Notes: generated by a model from the letters alone, not told the origin. A stretch of DNA of 64,000 nucleotides from Streptacidiphilus albus JL83 (GCF_000744705.1 NZ_JQML01000001.1:3978017-4042016); one strand, 5' to 3'. Positions 26,960-35,950 are shown, numbered from the stretch's first letter. Numbers and translations: made by a program.

Positions 26960-27147
26960 CGCCGTCCCCTCCCCACCTCCGGGGACGCTCCGAGCCGGAA
27001 GCGCCGGAAGCGCCGGAATCATCCCGCCCACCAGGCTAGAGAACCCCCACCATGCCCGCGGCGCATCGCCGGAATCAGTACCCGCAGCTTCCCTGGACCC
27101 GGGACACCACGTCCCGCACGCAGTACCCGCATCTCAGGGAGGGCACC

Positions 27148-27279
27148 ATGACCCGCGAGCCCCGGCACCACCCGCACCCCAGCGACACCGCCCAGACCGC
27201 GGCCTACCGCGCCGCCGTCCTGCGCGGCGCCGTCTCCGGAGCCGTCCACGCTCTGATCACCTGGCTCCTCGAACACTGA
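27148..27279 (+). CDS. 43-residue small protein
   Basis: The ATG has GAGG eight bases upstream. The C-terminal half (AAYRAAVLRGAVSGAVHALI, then TWLLEH) is a single amphipathic or weakly hydrophobic helix; the N-terminus is rich in His, Pro and Arg. A hairpin follows at 27318. The function is unknown and it could be a chance frame, but the start signal and terminator support it. Confidence 0.45.
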   Translation: MTREPRHHPHPSDTAQTAAYRAAVLRGAVSGAVHALITWLLEH

Positions 27280-27317
27280 AACCACCCGTCGGCAGCCCGG
27301 CCCGACGGGCGCACCAC

Positions 27318-27351
27318 CCGGGCGGGAACTGGTAGACCGGTTCCCGCCCGG
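27318..27351 (+). terminator. Hairpin after the small protein gene
   Basis: CCGGGCGGGAAC pairs with GTTCCCGCCCGG over 12 bp, and the 10-base centre can pair further. It starts 38 bases past the stop of the 43-residue gene. No T tract follows. Confidence 0.45.
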
Positions 27352-27539
27352 ACAGCGAAACCCCTCCCGGATGCCCAGCCCGACAGCATGATCACTCACA
27401 TGACGGGCTGCGGGCCAGACCGTCGGCATACCCGCGCCTCGCGACCACCGCACCCGCCCTGGCCGCAGGACTCGTACACATGCCGTACGGGACCGTGCCA
27501 TACATGCCTCACTTGCTTGTCCAACCGCTGAACAGGCAT

Positions 27540-27850
27540 GAGAGACCAACAGCCCTAGATAGCCGGAGCCGTAGCCGGTCTCTTCGATGTGGGGCGCGAG
27601 TAGGTCAAGGATCGTGACGAGCTCGCCCATCTCGTCGTCGAGCCAGTAGTTGCGGCTGAACAGTCCCCAGGCGAAGAGTTCGCGGCCGGCCGCGAAGCCT
27701 CGGGACTGGCGCCACAGGGAGGCGATGTCTCCTCCGGGCAGGTAGCCGTTCGGAGCCGGGAGGAGCACCGGGTGCTCGTCTGTGTCGAGCCCGGCAGGAC
27801 GCTCGGCGACCAGGCCGAGGTGCCATCGCAGAACGGTGCAGGAGACAGCT
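27540..27850 (-). pseudogene. Fragment of an unknown protein gene
   Basis: The minus strand encodes a protein-like run: LRWHLGLVAERPAGLDTDEH, then LLPAPNGYLPGGDIASLWRQ, FAWGLFSRNYWLDDEMGELV and TILDLLAPHIEETGYGSGYL. The flanking translation on both sides is low-complexity and the frame has no start with a ribosome binding site, so this is probably a relic of a longer gene. The family is not recognised. Confidence 0.35.
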
Positions 27851-28024
27851 GAGAACCGTCGGCAGTCGGCGCCACCCCGCAGAGGGTGGGCCAGAGCTGG
27901 GGCGGCAGAGGCGGGTCGGCCATGCACTGCCCGCTGGCCCGCGTCGATCAGGTCCGGGCCGTATCGGGGCGCGGGCCCGTACGGTTTTGGGGCGCGGCCG
28001 TCCGGGGATGGACTCTCAGGACGG

Positions 28025-28069
28025 CCGAGGCCGCTTCCCCCTGTTATCGGCGGGGGGAAGCGGCCTCGG
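28025..28069 (-). terminator. Strong terminator of the HTH/DUF397 operon
   Basis: CCGAGGCCGCTTCCCCC pairs perfectly over 17 bp with its complement at 28053-28069 around an 11-base loop. On the minus strand it starts 14 bases after the stop of the DUF397 gene. Confidence 0.7.
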
Positions 28070-28082
28070 TTCTCAGGTGCGG

Positions 28083-28313
28083 TCAGGTCCAGTTCTGCTT
28101 GAGGCCGCCGGTGAACGCGGCCCATTCGCGGGCATTGAAGCGCAGGTCCGGGCGGTCGGGGTTCTTGGAGTCGCGCACCGCGATGCCGCCATCGGGCAGG
28201 TCGGTGATCTCGACGCAGTCCGCGCCGTTCCCGGTCAGGGGCGAGGTGCGCCACTGCGCGTCGGTCAGGTCGAGCGCGTACAGGGCTTCCTTGCGGTCAG
28301 GGGTGGTGCTCAT
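28083..28313 (-). CDS. DUF397 domain protein
   Basis: 76 residues, nearly all DUF397: LTDAQWRTSPLTGNGADCVE, ITDLPDGGIAVRDSKNPDRP and REWAAFTGGL are the family signatures. DUF397 proteins occur beside XRE-type regulators with a DUF5753 domain throughout Streptomyces, and some pairs behave like toxin-antitoxin or differentiation switches. This start codon lies 17 bases inside the 3' end of the regulator gene, so the two are coupled. Confidence 0.92.
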   Translation of the reverse strand: MSTTPDRKEALYALDLTDAQWRTSPLTGNGADCVEITDLPDGGIAVRDSKNPDRPDLRFNAREWAAFTGGLKQNWT

Positions 28314-29187
28314 GGCCGATCCCTTCCATGTGTTTCCTGATGGTCTCCCGCGACTGGTCCGCGGGCAGTGCTGAGGCGACGATCCGGTCGAAGTACTCCC
28401 CGTAGAGCTTCGTCTCCTCGGCGTCGTCTTCCTGGTAGCGCATATCGTGGCGGTTCTCTACCGAGATCAGCGCGGGCCAGGACTTGGGGAACTGGGTGAT
28501 GGTCAGGTTGCCGGACGCGCCGGGATGGGCCCCGGCGGTCAGCGGCATGACCTGGATGGTGACGTTCGGCAGGTCGGCCATGTCCAGCAGGTGGCGGAGC
28601 TGTTCGCGCATCAGGGAAGGGTGCGAGGCGAACCGCTGCATCAGCAGGGACTCGTGGATGACGGCCCAGTACTTCACCGGGTTCCGCGGCCTGGTCAGGA
28701 TCGCCTGGCGCGCGATCCGCACCTCCACGATGGCGGCGTGCTCCTCGGGCGGCAGGTTGAAGGCGGTGGCCGCCGTGATCTCGCGCGCGTAGGCGCCGAT
28801 CTGCAGCAGGCCGGGGATCGCGGTGGGGTGGTACTGGCGGATGCTCTCCGCGTCGTCCTGCGCGGAGATGGTGTCCTGGAGGTGCTGGGGCACGGCCCCG
28901 CCGTAGGCGGTCCACCACCCGGTCCTACCCGCAGTGCGGGCGAGCTCCTCCAGAGCGGCGACGATCTCCGGATCGGTGACGCCGTACTCGCCTAGCAGGA
29001 CGCTGACTTCCTTCGGGCTGATCCGGGCCTTGGCGTTCTCGATGCGCGACAGCTTCGGACCGTCCCAGCTGCCCTCCATCCTCTCGACAGCCTGGTCCAG
29101 GCTCAGCCCCGCCGCTGAGCGGTAGTTCCGCAGTGCCTCACCGAGGCGCCGGCGGCGGAGCGTCGGGGCTGCGTGCACGTTCGGCAT
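28297..29187 (-). CDS. XRE-family regulator with DUF5753 domain
   Basis: 296 residues from ATG 29187, chosen for the GGGGAGG eight bases upstream. Residues 10-65 are a helix-turn-helix (LGEALRNYRSAAGLSLDQAV, then GPKLSRIENAKARISPKEV). The remainder is DUF5753: QYHPTAIPGLLQIGAYAREI, VKYWAVIHESLLMQRFA, NVTIQVMPLTAGAHPGASGN and LISVENRHDMRYQEDDAEET. It is the DNA-binding half of the Scr1-like regulator/DUF397 pair. It lies divergent to the lanthipeptide operon and shares its 285-bp upstream region, so local control of that operon is possible. Confidence 0.92.
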   Translation of the reverse strand: MPNVHAAPTLRRRRLGEALRNYRSAAGLSLDQAVERMEGSWDGPKLSRIENAKARISPKEVSVLLGEYGVTDPEIVAALEELARTAGRTGWWTAYGGAVPQHLQDTISAQDDAESIRQYHPTAIPGLLQIGAYAREITAATAFNLPPEEHAAIVEVRIARQAILTRPRNPVKYWAVIHESLLMQRFASHPSLMREQLRHLLDMADLPNVTIQVMPLTAGAHPGASGNLTITQFPKSWPALISVENRHDMRYQEDDAEETKLYGEYFDRIVASALPADQSRETIRKHMEGIGHEHHP

Positions 29188-29406
29188 GGTGCTGTCCTCC
29201 CCTTGTGCGGTGCGAAGTTCAGTCCCTGCGGTGCAGTGTTCCACCACCCAGGTTCACAAGTCGATGGAACAGCCATGCCTTCTTTTGCTAATTCGGGTTA
29301 CAACCTTGTGAGTTGGCGGCTGCCAGAGGAACCTTGGAGGCGCGGAAAGGTGACTCTTCGTCACTTTCTGACGGCTGCTGACGCACGGTCGCAGCCCGCC
29401 CAGACG

Positions 29407-29448
29407 GCCGCCGCACGGCCTCTTCCCCCGACGGGGCCGTGCGGCGGC
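29407..29448 (+). promoter_or_regulatory. Leader hairpin upstream of the lanthipeptide operon
   Basis: GCCGCCGCACGGCC pairs perfectly over 14 bp with its complement at 29435-29448 around a 14-base loop. It ends 24 bases before the first ATG of the operon and would block or attenuate transcription and translation of the leader. No T tract is present. Confidence 0.45.
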
Positions 29449-29472
29449 ATCCACAGCCCCGGAGCGTCCGCC

Positions 29473-29688
29473 ATGATCGAACGGCACATCACCCACGTCA
29501 GTCCCCGCAAACGCGACGTCGCCTACGACCCTCTCGCCCAGCAGGCCGCCCTTCCGGTCCAGGTCCACTACGTCGACGGCACGACCGTCGACACGCTGCT
29601 GATCCTCGCTCCCGGCGAGGTCGAGCTGTTCCGCACCCAGGCCGACCAGGCCATCGCCAAGCGCACGGCTGCGGGCGTCACCGCGTGA
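29473..29688 (+). CDS. 71-residue conserved-looking small protein
   Basis: ATG 29473. The sequence is compact and not low-complexity: HITHVSPRKRDVAYDPLAQQ, VQVHYVDGTTVDTLLILAPG and EVELFRTQADQAIAKR suggest a small beta-rich fold with a C-terminal helix. It overlaps the next gene by GTGA. Three such small genes precede the lanthipeptide precursor. I do not recognise the family. A role in the cluster is suggested only by the coupling. Confidence 0.6.
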   Translation: MIERHITHVSPRKRDVAYDPLAQQAALPVQVHYVDGTTVDTLLILAPGEVELFRTQADQAIAKRTAAGVTA

Positions 29689-29897
29689 GCGCCGCACCCG
29701 TGGACCGTCCCGCGGTCGGCGACCTCGTCCAGGTCGGTGACGGCCCCGAGCAGGTGGTCACCGACATCCGGCGCGGCGTGCCGATCGTGCGCCCGCTGGC
29801 CGGCGGCGGGGAACGGCCCGTCGAGGACCCGGCTTCGGTGACCGTCGTGGCCCGACGCGGGACCTGGGGCAGGCGACCGGGCCACGGGCGGTCGTGA
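29685..29897 (+). CDS. 70-residue small beta-type protein
   Basis: The GTG start overlaps the preceding stop, and the stop overlaps the next ATG (TGATG). The N-terminal half, AVGDLVQVGDGPEQVVTDIR, looks like an SH3-like or KOW-like beta segment; the C-terminus is Arg-rich. The function is unknown. Confidence 0.55.
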   Translation: MSAAPVDRPAVGDLVQVGDGPEQVVTDIRRGVPIVRPLAGGGERPVEDPASVTVVARRGTWGRRPGHGRS

Positions 29898-30085
29898 TGA
29901 GCGGCCGCCACACCGGAGGCGACCGGGTCCAGATCGCCATGGGCGCCGTGTGCGCCGCCGCCGGGGCCGCGCTCCTTTCCCTGCTGGCGATCGTGGCCCG
30001 CGAGCCGTGCCCGTGCTCCGTGGACGCCTCGCCGCGTCCGGTCCCGGTGTCCGCCCCGGACATCCCGCCACCGGGCACCCCGTGA
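29897..30085 (+). CDS. 62-residue single-span membrane protein
   Basis: Coupled to the preceding gene by overlap. One hydrophobic helix (IAMGAVCAAAGAALLSLLAI) is followed by a short Cys- and Pro-rich outer segment (PCPCSVDASPRPVPV). It is the last small gene before the lanthipeptide precursor. A role in export or immunity is possible but not shown. Confidence 0.55.
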   Translation: MSGRHTGGDRVQIAMGAVCAAAGAALLSLLAIVAREPCPCSVDASPRPVPVSAPDIPPPGTP

Positions 30086-30219
30086 CCCCGGCCCGCCCCG
30101 CTGTCGTGCGTGAGCCCGGCGGGGCGGGCCGGCACCAGCCTCCGCCCGGCACCCCGGGCGGACGCGGCGGCCCCGCCGAACAGGGCAGCCGCACCACCCC
30201 ACCAGTAGGAGGAACCGAG

Positions 30220-30390
30220 ATGGCACCCACAGCACCGAGCTCCCTGGACCGCACCACCGGGGCCGACGTCGACCCGCTCGACCTGGACCTGACCGTGATC
30301 ACCGAGGTCGGGACCGCCGCGATCCCGGGCTGCGACACCTCGGACGGCTGCGGCTCGACGTGCGCGAGCGCCTGCAACAGCGCGGTCTGA
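30220..30390 (+). CDS. FxLD-type lanthipeptide precursor
   Basis: 56 residues with TAGGAGGA upstream of the ATG. The leader contains PLDLDLTVITEV, a variant of the FxLD motif bound by LanB. The core after IPG is CDTSDGCGSTCASAC followed by NSAV: four Cys, two Thr and several Ser available for lanthionine or methyllanthionine rings, and two Asp, including an Asp-Gly pair inside a potential ring. In this family a PIMT-like methyltransferase converts a core Asp to an aspartimide or isoAsp. Downstream LanB, LanC and the methyltransferase form the matching set. Confidence 0.88.
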   Translation: MAPTAPSSLDRTTGADVDPLDLDLTVITEVGTAAIPGCDTSDGCGSTCASACNSAV

Positions 30391-30416
30391 TCCACCCGTT
30401 CTGCCGCTCCACCCGG

Positions 30417-30439
30417 GACCGGGGCTCCCTGCCCCGGTC
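30417..30439 (+). terminator. Hairpin between lanthipeptide precursor and LanB gene
   Basis: GACCGGGG pairs with CCCCGGTC around a seven-base loop, 27 bases past the precursor stop and before the LanB ribosome binding site. It probably attenuates transcription so that the precursor exceeds its enzymes. Confidence 0.5.
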
Positions 30440-30475
30440 TCGGGCCCCCGTCGGCCGCGAACAGCGGAGGAACAG

Positions 30476-33400
30476 ATGCGCTCCCCCGGTAGGAAGCCGC
30501 TCTACCAGCACACCGGCACCGCCCTGCTACGAGCCGCCACCGCATCGCTGACCCGCGCCCCCGACTGGTGGCCGGACCCGGACGACACCGGGGACTGCCG
30601 CCGGTGGCTGGCCCATGTCTGGTCGCGGCCGGACTTTGCCATCGCGGTACGCGAGGCCAGTTGGAGCCTGGGCCGCCAGATCGACGCCATCGTCGCGGAC
30701 CCGGCGGTGCCCGACCGGCACGTCCGCAGCGCGACCCAGTCCACGGCCCGCTACCTCCTTCGCTCCACCGGCCGCCCGACACCGTTCGGCCTGTTCGCCG
30801 GGGTCGCCCACGCGACGCTCGGGCCGGCTGCCGCCGTGCGGTTCGGCACCGGCCACCGGCCGGTGGCCCGCGTCGACACCCAGTGGCTGGCCGCCGTCAT
30901 CGAACGCCTCGAAGCCATGCCCGGCCTGCTGCAACGCCTGGACCTGGTGTTCAACAACCTCGCCGCCCGGCGCGGCGCGCGCATCCAGATCCCCCGGGCA
31001 GGTACGAACCGCGTCAGCATCCGCAACACCAGCGCTGTGCGGGCCCTTCGGGACGCCGCCGCTGTCCCCGCCCCGTACAAGACCCTGGCCGGCACCCTCG
31101 CCGGTGCCGCCCCCGGGGCGAGTCGGGCACGGGTCGACGGCGTCCTTGCCGACCTGGTGCGCCAGGGCTTCCTGATCACCAGCCTGCGGGCCCCGCTCAC
31201 GGTCACCGACCCGCTCGGCTATGTAATCGACCGGCTCCACGCGGCCGGGGCTGAGGCTGTGGCGTCGGCGGTGCCGGTCCTGCGGGACCTGGAAGCCGCC
31301 TGGGCCGATCTGAACCAGCACAACCAGGCCGGCGACGGGACGGGCCGCGAGGAGATCACCCGCCGCCTGCGGGACCTGTCCGGGGCCGGTCGCAGCCCGC
31401 TGGCGGTGGACCTGGTCCTGGACTGCGATGTGCAACTGCCCGGCGAAGTCGCCCGCGAACTCGAACGCGCCGCCACCGCGCTGCTGCGGCTGACCCGCCA
31501 GCCGACCGGCGACGCAGTGTGGAAGCAGTACCACTGCGCGTTCTGGGAGAAGTACGGCACCGGCGCCCTGGTCCCGCTCACCGAAGTCCTGGACCCCGCC
31601 GCCGGACTCGGCTTCCCCGCCGAGTACCCCGGCAGCATGATGGCCCCGCCCGTGACCGGAACCACCGCCCGTGACCAGCGGCTCCTGGCCCTGGCATGGC
31701 AGACGGCCGCCGACCGCAGCGGCGAGATCGTCCTGACCGACCAGACCATCGACCAACTCGCTGGTACCGCAGGGTTCGAGGAGGGACAGATCGCCCCGCA
31801 CGTCGAGATCGCGGCCCGCCTCCACGCGGCCGACGCCATGGCGCTGGCACGCGGCGACTTCACGGTGACCGTGACCCCGGCCCGCTCGGCGGGCACCCTC
31901 ACCTCGCGCTTCACCCCGGTGGCCACCGGCAATGGTCTGGCCGAGGTCTACCGGGGACTGCCCACCCTGACCGCCGGAGCGCTGCCCGCGCAGTTGTCGT
32001 TCCCACCGCTGTACCCGCACGCCGAGAACGTCTGCCGCATCCCGGCCTACCTGCCCCACGTCATCGCCCTGGGAGAGCACCGGCACCCTGACGATCCGGC
32101 GACGACGGTCATTGACCTGGAGGACCTGGCGGTGACCGCAACCCGCGACCGGCTGCACCTGGTCAGCGTCTCGCGGCGGCAAGTGGTCGAGCCGCTGGTG
32201 TTCCACGCCATGGCCTTGGACAAGCAGGCGCCGCCGCTGGCACGGTTCCTCGTCCATCTGCCCCGCGCCTTCACCACCGCCTGGACCGGCTTCGACTGGG
32301 GACCGGCCGCCGCCCAACTGCCCTACCTGCCCAGGGTCAGCTACGGCCGTTGCGTCCTGTCCCCGGCCCGCTGGACCCTGACCACCACCGACCTGGCCAC
32401 CCCCGGGGCGCTGGACGACTGGCGGAAGCGGTGGGGTTGCCCGCGGACCGTCGAACTGCGCGACGAGGACCGGACCCTGCGGCTGAACCTCGGCGAGCCC
32501 CTCCACGCCGCGATCCTGCACGCCCACCTGCGACGCCACCACACCGCCGTCCTGACCGAGGCCGTCGGCCCCGGCTCGCTCGGCTGGCTCGAGGGGCACG
32601 TCCACGAGGTCGCCGTGCCGCTGGTCACCACCCGCCCGCCAGCACCATCGCCCCTGGCCGGGCCGCTGCCGACGATCACCAACAACGCCCACGGATCACT
32701 ACCTGCCTCCCCGAGAAGCCGGTGGCTGAACGCGAAGCTCCACACCCACCCCGAGCAGTACGACGAGATCCTCACCCGGCGCCTTCCCCCGCTGCTGGAC
32801 ACGCTGCCCGGCGCCCCGCAGTTCTGGTTCGTCCGCTACCGCAGCCCGAACGAGACCGACCACCTGCGGCTCAGGTTCCGCACCCGCCACGCGGAGCGCT
32901 ACGGGCAGTACGCAGGGATCATCGGCGCGTGGGCCGAACAGCTGCGGCGCGACGGACTCGCCTCCGGTCTGGCGTTGGACACGTACACCCCCGAGGTCGG
33001 CCGCTACGGCGAAGGCCCGGCCATGAAGGCCGCCGAGGCGGTGTTCAGCGCCGACTCGACCGCGGTGACCGCCGCACTGCGGCTCCTGCCCGCCGCAGTC
33101 CTCGACCCGGCTGCACTGGTCGCCGCAGGCATGGTCGACATCACCTGCGGGTTCCTCGGACATGCCGCGGCGATGACCTGGCTCGCGGAGCGGCCCACCC
33201 CTGCCGCGAAACCGGTCGGCCGGCACCTCGCCGACCAGGCCATCACCCTGGCCCTGGACCCGGCCCCCCGGTGGCCGGACGAAGTGGCCCAGGCAGTGAA
33301 GGCCCGCGCGCTGGCCCTGGCGTTCTACCGGACCAGCCTGCCCGCCGACGCCGACACCGCCAGCGTCCTGGAGTCGCTGCTGCACATGCACCACAACCGG

Positions 33401-33505
33401 GCCCTTGGCCTGGACCGGGACAGCGAATGGACCTGCCGCCGCCTGGCCCGGCAGGCAGCCCGCGCCCACCAGGCCCAGCAGGACCAGCGGGGCAGTGCGA
33501 GGTGA
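30476..33505 (+). CDS. Full-length lanthipeptide dehydratase LanB
   Basis: 1009 residues from an ATG with GGAGG upstream. The first 700 or so residues are the glutamylation domain (LYQHTGTALLRAA near the start, then ARYLLRSTGRPTPFGLFAGV). From about residue 745 (SRWLNAKLHTHPEQYDEILT, WFVRYRSPNETDHLRLRFR, LDTYTPEVGRYGEGPAMKAA) it is the SpaB_C/thiopeptide-type elimination domain. Both halves are in one protein, as in class I lanthipeptide synthetases, so tRNA-Glu-dependent dehydration of Ser and Thr in the precursor is expected. Its stop overlaps the LanC start as GTGA. Confidence 0.93.
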   Translation: MRSPGRKPLYQHTGTALLRAATASLTRAPDWWPDPDDTGDCRRWLAHVWSRPDFAIAVREASWSLGRQIDAIVADPAVPDRHVRSATQSTARYLLRSTGRPTPFGLFAGVAHATLGPAAAVRFGTGHRPVARVDTQWLAAVIERLEAMPGLLQRLDLVFNNLAARRGARIQIPRAGTNRVSIRNTSAVRALRDAAAVPAPYKTLAGTLAGAAPGASRARVDGVLADLVRQGFLITSLRAPLTVTDPLGYVIDRLHAAGAEAVASAVPVLRDLEAAWADLNQHNQAGDGTGREEITRRLRDLSGAGRSPLAVDLVLDCDVQLPGEVARELERAATALLRLTRQPTGDAVWKQYHCAFWEKYGTGALVPLTEVLDPAAGLGFPAEYPGSMMAPPVTGTTARDQRLLALAWQTAADRSGEIVLTDQTIDQLAGTAGFEEGQIAPHVEIAARLHAADAMALARGDFTVTVTPARSAGTLTSRFTPVATGNGLAEVYRGLPTLTAGALPAQLSFPPLYPHAENVCRIPAYLPHVIALGEHRHPDDPATTVIDLEDLAVTATRDRLHLVSVSRRQVVEPLVFHAMALDKQAPPLARFLVHLPRAFTTAWTGFDWGPAAAQLPYLPRVSYGRCVLSPARWTLTTTDLATPGALDDWRKRWGCPRTVELRDEDRTLRLNLGEPLHAAILHAHLRRHHTAVLTEAVGPGSLGWLEGHVHEVAVPLVTTRPPAPSPLAGPLPTITNNAHGSLPASPRSRWLNAKLHTHPEQYDEILTRRLPPLLDTLPGAPQFWFVRYRSPNETDHLRLRFRTRHAERYGQYAGIIGAWAEQLRRDGLASGLALDTYTPEVGRYGEGPAMKAAEAVFSADSTAVTAALRLLPAAVLDPAALVAAGMVDITCGFLGHAAAMTWLAERPTPAAKPVGRHLADQAITLALDPAPRWPDEVAQAVKARALALAFYRTSLPADADTASVLESLLHMHHNRALGLDRDSEWTCRRLARQAARAHQAQQDQRGSAR

Positions 33506-34638
33506 ACGCATCACAGCAGGCCGACTGGAGCCAGAGCCTGGGCACCGGCGCCCCCGGCATCGCCCTGGTGGACATTGAGGCAGCCCGTACCGGGGCCGGC
33601 ACCTGGGGTGCCGTCCACCGGTGGGCCGCCGCCATGACCCGCGACCCGGTGGTCGCCGACCCGGCCGCCTGCGGCCTGTTCTACGGGGCACCCGCCGTCG
33701 CCTTCACCCTCCACAGCGCCACCCAACCCGCCTACAAAACCATGCTGGACATCCTCGACCAACACATCGCCGCCCTCACCCGGACACGCCTCGACCAGGC
33801 CCACCAGCGCATCGACGAGGGACGGCTGCCCGCCCTGCGGGAGTTCGACCTGATCGGCGGCCTGACCGGTATCGGCGCCTACCTCCTGCACCGCCACCGC
33901 GGAGGCGACCTGCTGCGAGACGTCCTGGCCTACCTCGTGCGGCTCATCGAGCCGGTCACGGTCAACGGCGAGGCCCTGCCCGGCTGGTGGACCGGCGACG
34001 GACCCCAAGGGCAGCCCTCGCCATCCTGGCCCGGCGGTCACGGCAACCTGGGCATCGCGCATGGCGGTTCCGGCATTCTCGCCCTGATGGCGACGGCCAT
34101 GCGGCACGGCACCACCGTGGCCGGACAGCCCGAGGCCCTCGCGCGGATCTGTGCCCAACTCGACCAGTGGCGCACAGGCACCGACACGCGGGCCTGGTGG
34201 CCGGAGACGATCTCCCTGCCCGAATGGCGCTCGCGTACCAGCCGTCAACGTGGAGCAGGACGCCCGAGCTGGTGCTACGGCACACCAGGTCTGGCCCGCG
34301 CCCAGCAACTCGCCGCCCTCGCCATCGACGACACCCGCCTCCAGAGCCGCGCGGAGGCGGCCATGGCCGGTTGCCTTCACAACGAGGACCAGTTGGCCCA
34401 GATCACCGACGCCTCGCTGTGCCACGGCTGGGCCGGGCTCCTGCGTGCAACCGAGCGAATATCCGCCGACAGCAGCAGCGGCACCCTGGCCGACCTCCTA
34501 CCGGGCCTGCGCGCCCGCCTGGACCAGCACAGGAGACCGGCACACCGCGGGTTCCTGGAAGGTGAAACGGGCGTGCTGCTGGCCCAGCAGACCGGCTCTG
34601 AATCGAACTGGGATGCCTGTCTGCTTCTCACCGGCTGA
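33502..34638 (+). CDS. Lanthionine cyclase LanC
   Basis: 378 residues from a GTG overlapping the LanB stop. The zinc ligands are all present: C258 in SWCYGTPGLARA, C307 and H308 in LCHGWAGLL. Other cyclase features are GLFYGAPAVAFTL, LIGGLTGIGAYLL and GNLGIAHGGSGILALM. It should add Cys thiols to the dehydrated residues of the precursor to form the rings. Confidence 0.93.
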   Translation: MNASQQADWSQSLGTGAPGIALVDIEAARTGAGTWGAVHRWAAAMTRDPVVADPAACGLFYGAPAVAFTLHSATQPAYKTMLDILDQHIAALTRTRLDQAHQRIDEGRLPALREFDLIGGLTGIGAYLLHRHRGGDLLRDVLAYLVRLIEPVTVNGEALPGWWTGDGPQGQPSPSWPGGHGNLGIAHGGSGILALMATAMRHGTTVAGQPEALARICAQLDQWRTGTDTRAWWPETISLPEWRSRTSRQRGAGRPSWCYGTPGLARAQQLAALAIDDTRLQSRAEAAMAGCLHNEDQLAQITDASLCHGWAGLLRATERISADSSSGTLADLLPGLRARLDQHRRPAHRGFLEGETGVLLAQQTGSESNWDACLLLTG

Positions 34639-34729
34639 ACCCGCCGTGTCACCCCGCCCGAAGCACCCGAAATCGCTAGGGTCTGCCACTCACCCCTCCC
34701 GTCAGACCCTTCAGGGAAGGAAACCCCGC

Positions 34730-35950
34730 ATGAACGCCACCACCAGCTCCGACACCGCAGAAGCCCTGCGCAACCGCATGGTTGACCAGATCAAGGACGC
34801 CGGAGGCATCCAGTCCAGCGCCGTCGAGGACGCGATGCGCACCGTGCACCGCGACGCGTTCCTTCCTGCCGCCACCCTCGAGGAGGCATACGCCGACCAG
34901 GCCGTCACGATCAAGCCCAACCCCGCCGGCGGACTCGCGCTCAGCTGTGCCTCCCAGCCGACCATCGTGGCCCTCATGCTCGACCAGCTCGACGTCAAGC
35001 CCGGCGACCGCATCCTGGAGATCGGCGCCGGCACCGGCTACAACGCCGCCCTCCTCACCCACCTCGCCGGCCCCGACGGGCAGGTCACCACCGTCGACAT
35101 CGACAGCGACGTCACCACCCACGCCCGCAAGGCCCTGGACGCCACCGGCAACGAGCACGTGCACGTCGCCACCCGCGACGGAGCCCTCGGCGACCCGGAC
35201 CACGCCCCCTACGACAAGGCGATCGTCGCCGTCGGCGCCTGGGACATCCCGGCCGCCTGGTGGGACCAACTTCCCCCCGGCAGCCGCCTGGTCGTACCGC
35301 TGCGGTGGCGCGGCACCACCCGCAGCATCGCGTTCACCCGCGAGACCGATCGCATGGTCTCCAGCGACGTCCAACTGTGCGGCTTCGTACCCATGCTCGG
35401 CCAGGACGGCGAACGAGACGCCACCATCACCGCCGACGGAACCGTCAACCTGTACTGGGACATCGACCAGCCCATCGACCCTGCCGACCTGCACGGAGTC
35501 CTTGACCAGCCCAAGGCCGAGGCTTGGTCCGGCACCACCGTAGGCGGCTATGAGCCCTTCGACGGCGTCTGGCTGCGTCTAAGCGCCACCGAAGCGGGCA
35601 CCTGCCGCATCGAGGCCCTGCCCGCCGCCGTCGAGTCCGGCCTGTGCAAGCCCGCGATCCCTTCTCGCAGCCCCGCTCTGGCCGAAGGCAACTCCCTCGC
35701 CTACTTCGTCACCCGCCGTCAAGAGAGCGAAGAGGGAAGCCCTGCCCAGTTCGAGCTCGGGGCAGTCGGCCATGGTCCGGCCGGAGGCGACCTCGCCGAG
35801 CGCCTATGCGAGCAGATCCGCGCATGGGGCAGGACCCGAACCGCACGCCCGACCATCACCGTCTACCCCGCCGGAACACCCGGCGACCAACTCGCAATCG
35901 GCTACGCCATCGACAAGCACGATAGCCGCATGGTCATCTCCTTGACCTGA
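34730..35950 (+). CDS. PIMT-like O-methyltransferase of the FxLD system
   Basis: 406 residues. The N-terminal 210 residues are a protein-L-isoaspartate methyltransferase-like domain: RDAFLPAATLEEAYADQAVT, SCASQPTIVALMLDQL and the SAM loop DRILEIGAGTGYNAALL (about 94-110). The C-terminal 190 residues are an extra domain found in lanthipeptide-cluster members, probably for substrate recognition. It likely methylates an Asp side chain in the cyclised core, with succinimide formation to give aspartimide or isoAsp. Start: ATG 34730 with GGAAGG ten bases upstream. Confidence 0.9.
   Translation: MNATTSSDTAEALRNRMVDQIKDAGGIQSSAVEDAMRTVHRDAFLPAATLEEAYADQAVTIKPNPAGGLALSCASQPTIVALMLDQLDVKPGDRILEIGAGTGYNAALLTHLAGPDGQVTTVDIDSDVTTHARKALDATGNEHVHVATRDGALGDPDHAPYDKAIVAVGAWDIPAAWWDQLPPGSRLVVPLRWRGTTRSIAFTRETDRMVSSDVQLCGFVPMLGQDGERDATITADGTVNLYWDIDQPIDPADLHGVLDQPKAEAWSGTTVGGYEPFDGVWLRLSATEAGTCRIEALPAAVESGLCKPAIPSRSPALAEGNSLAYFVTRRQESEEGSPAQFELGAVGHGPAGGDLAERLCEQIRAWGRTRTARPTITVYPAGTPGDQLAIGYAIDKHDSRMVISLT

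Noticed and set aside
30527..32692. A 721-codon minus-strand frame opposite LanB
   Set aside because: Its Gly/Arg/Gln/Val-rich composition is that of an antisense reading of LanB; no start signal or domain is present.
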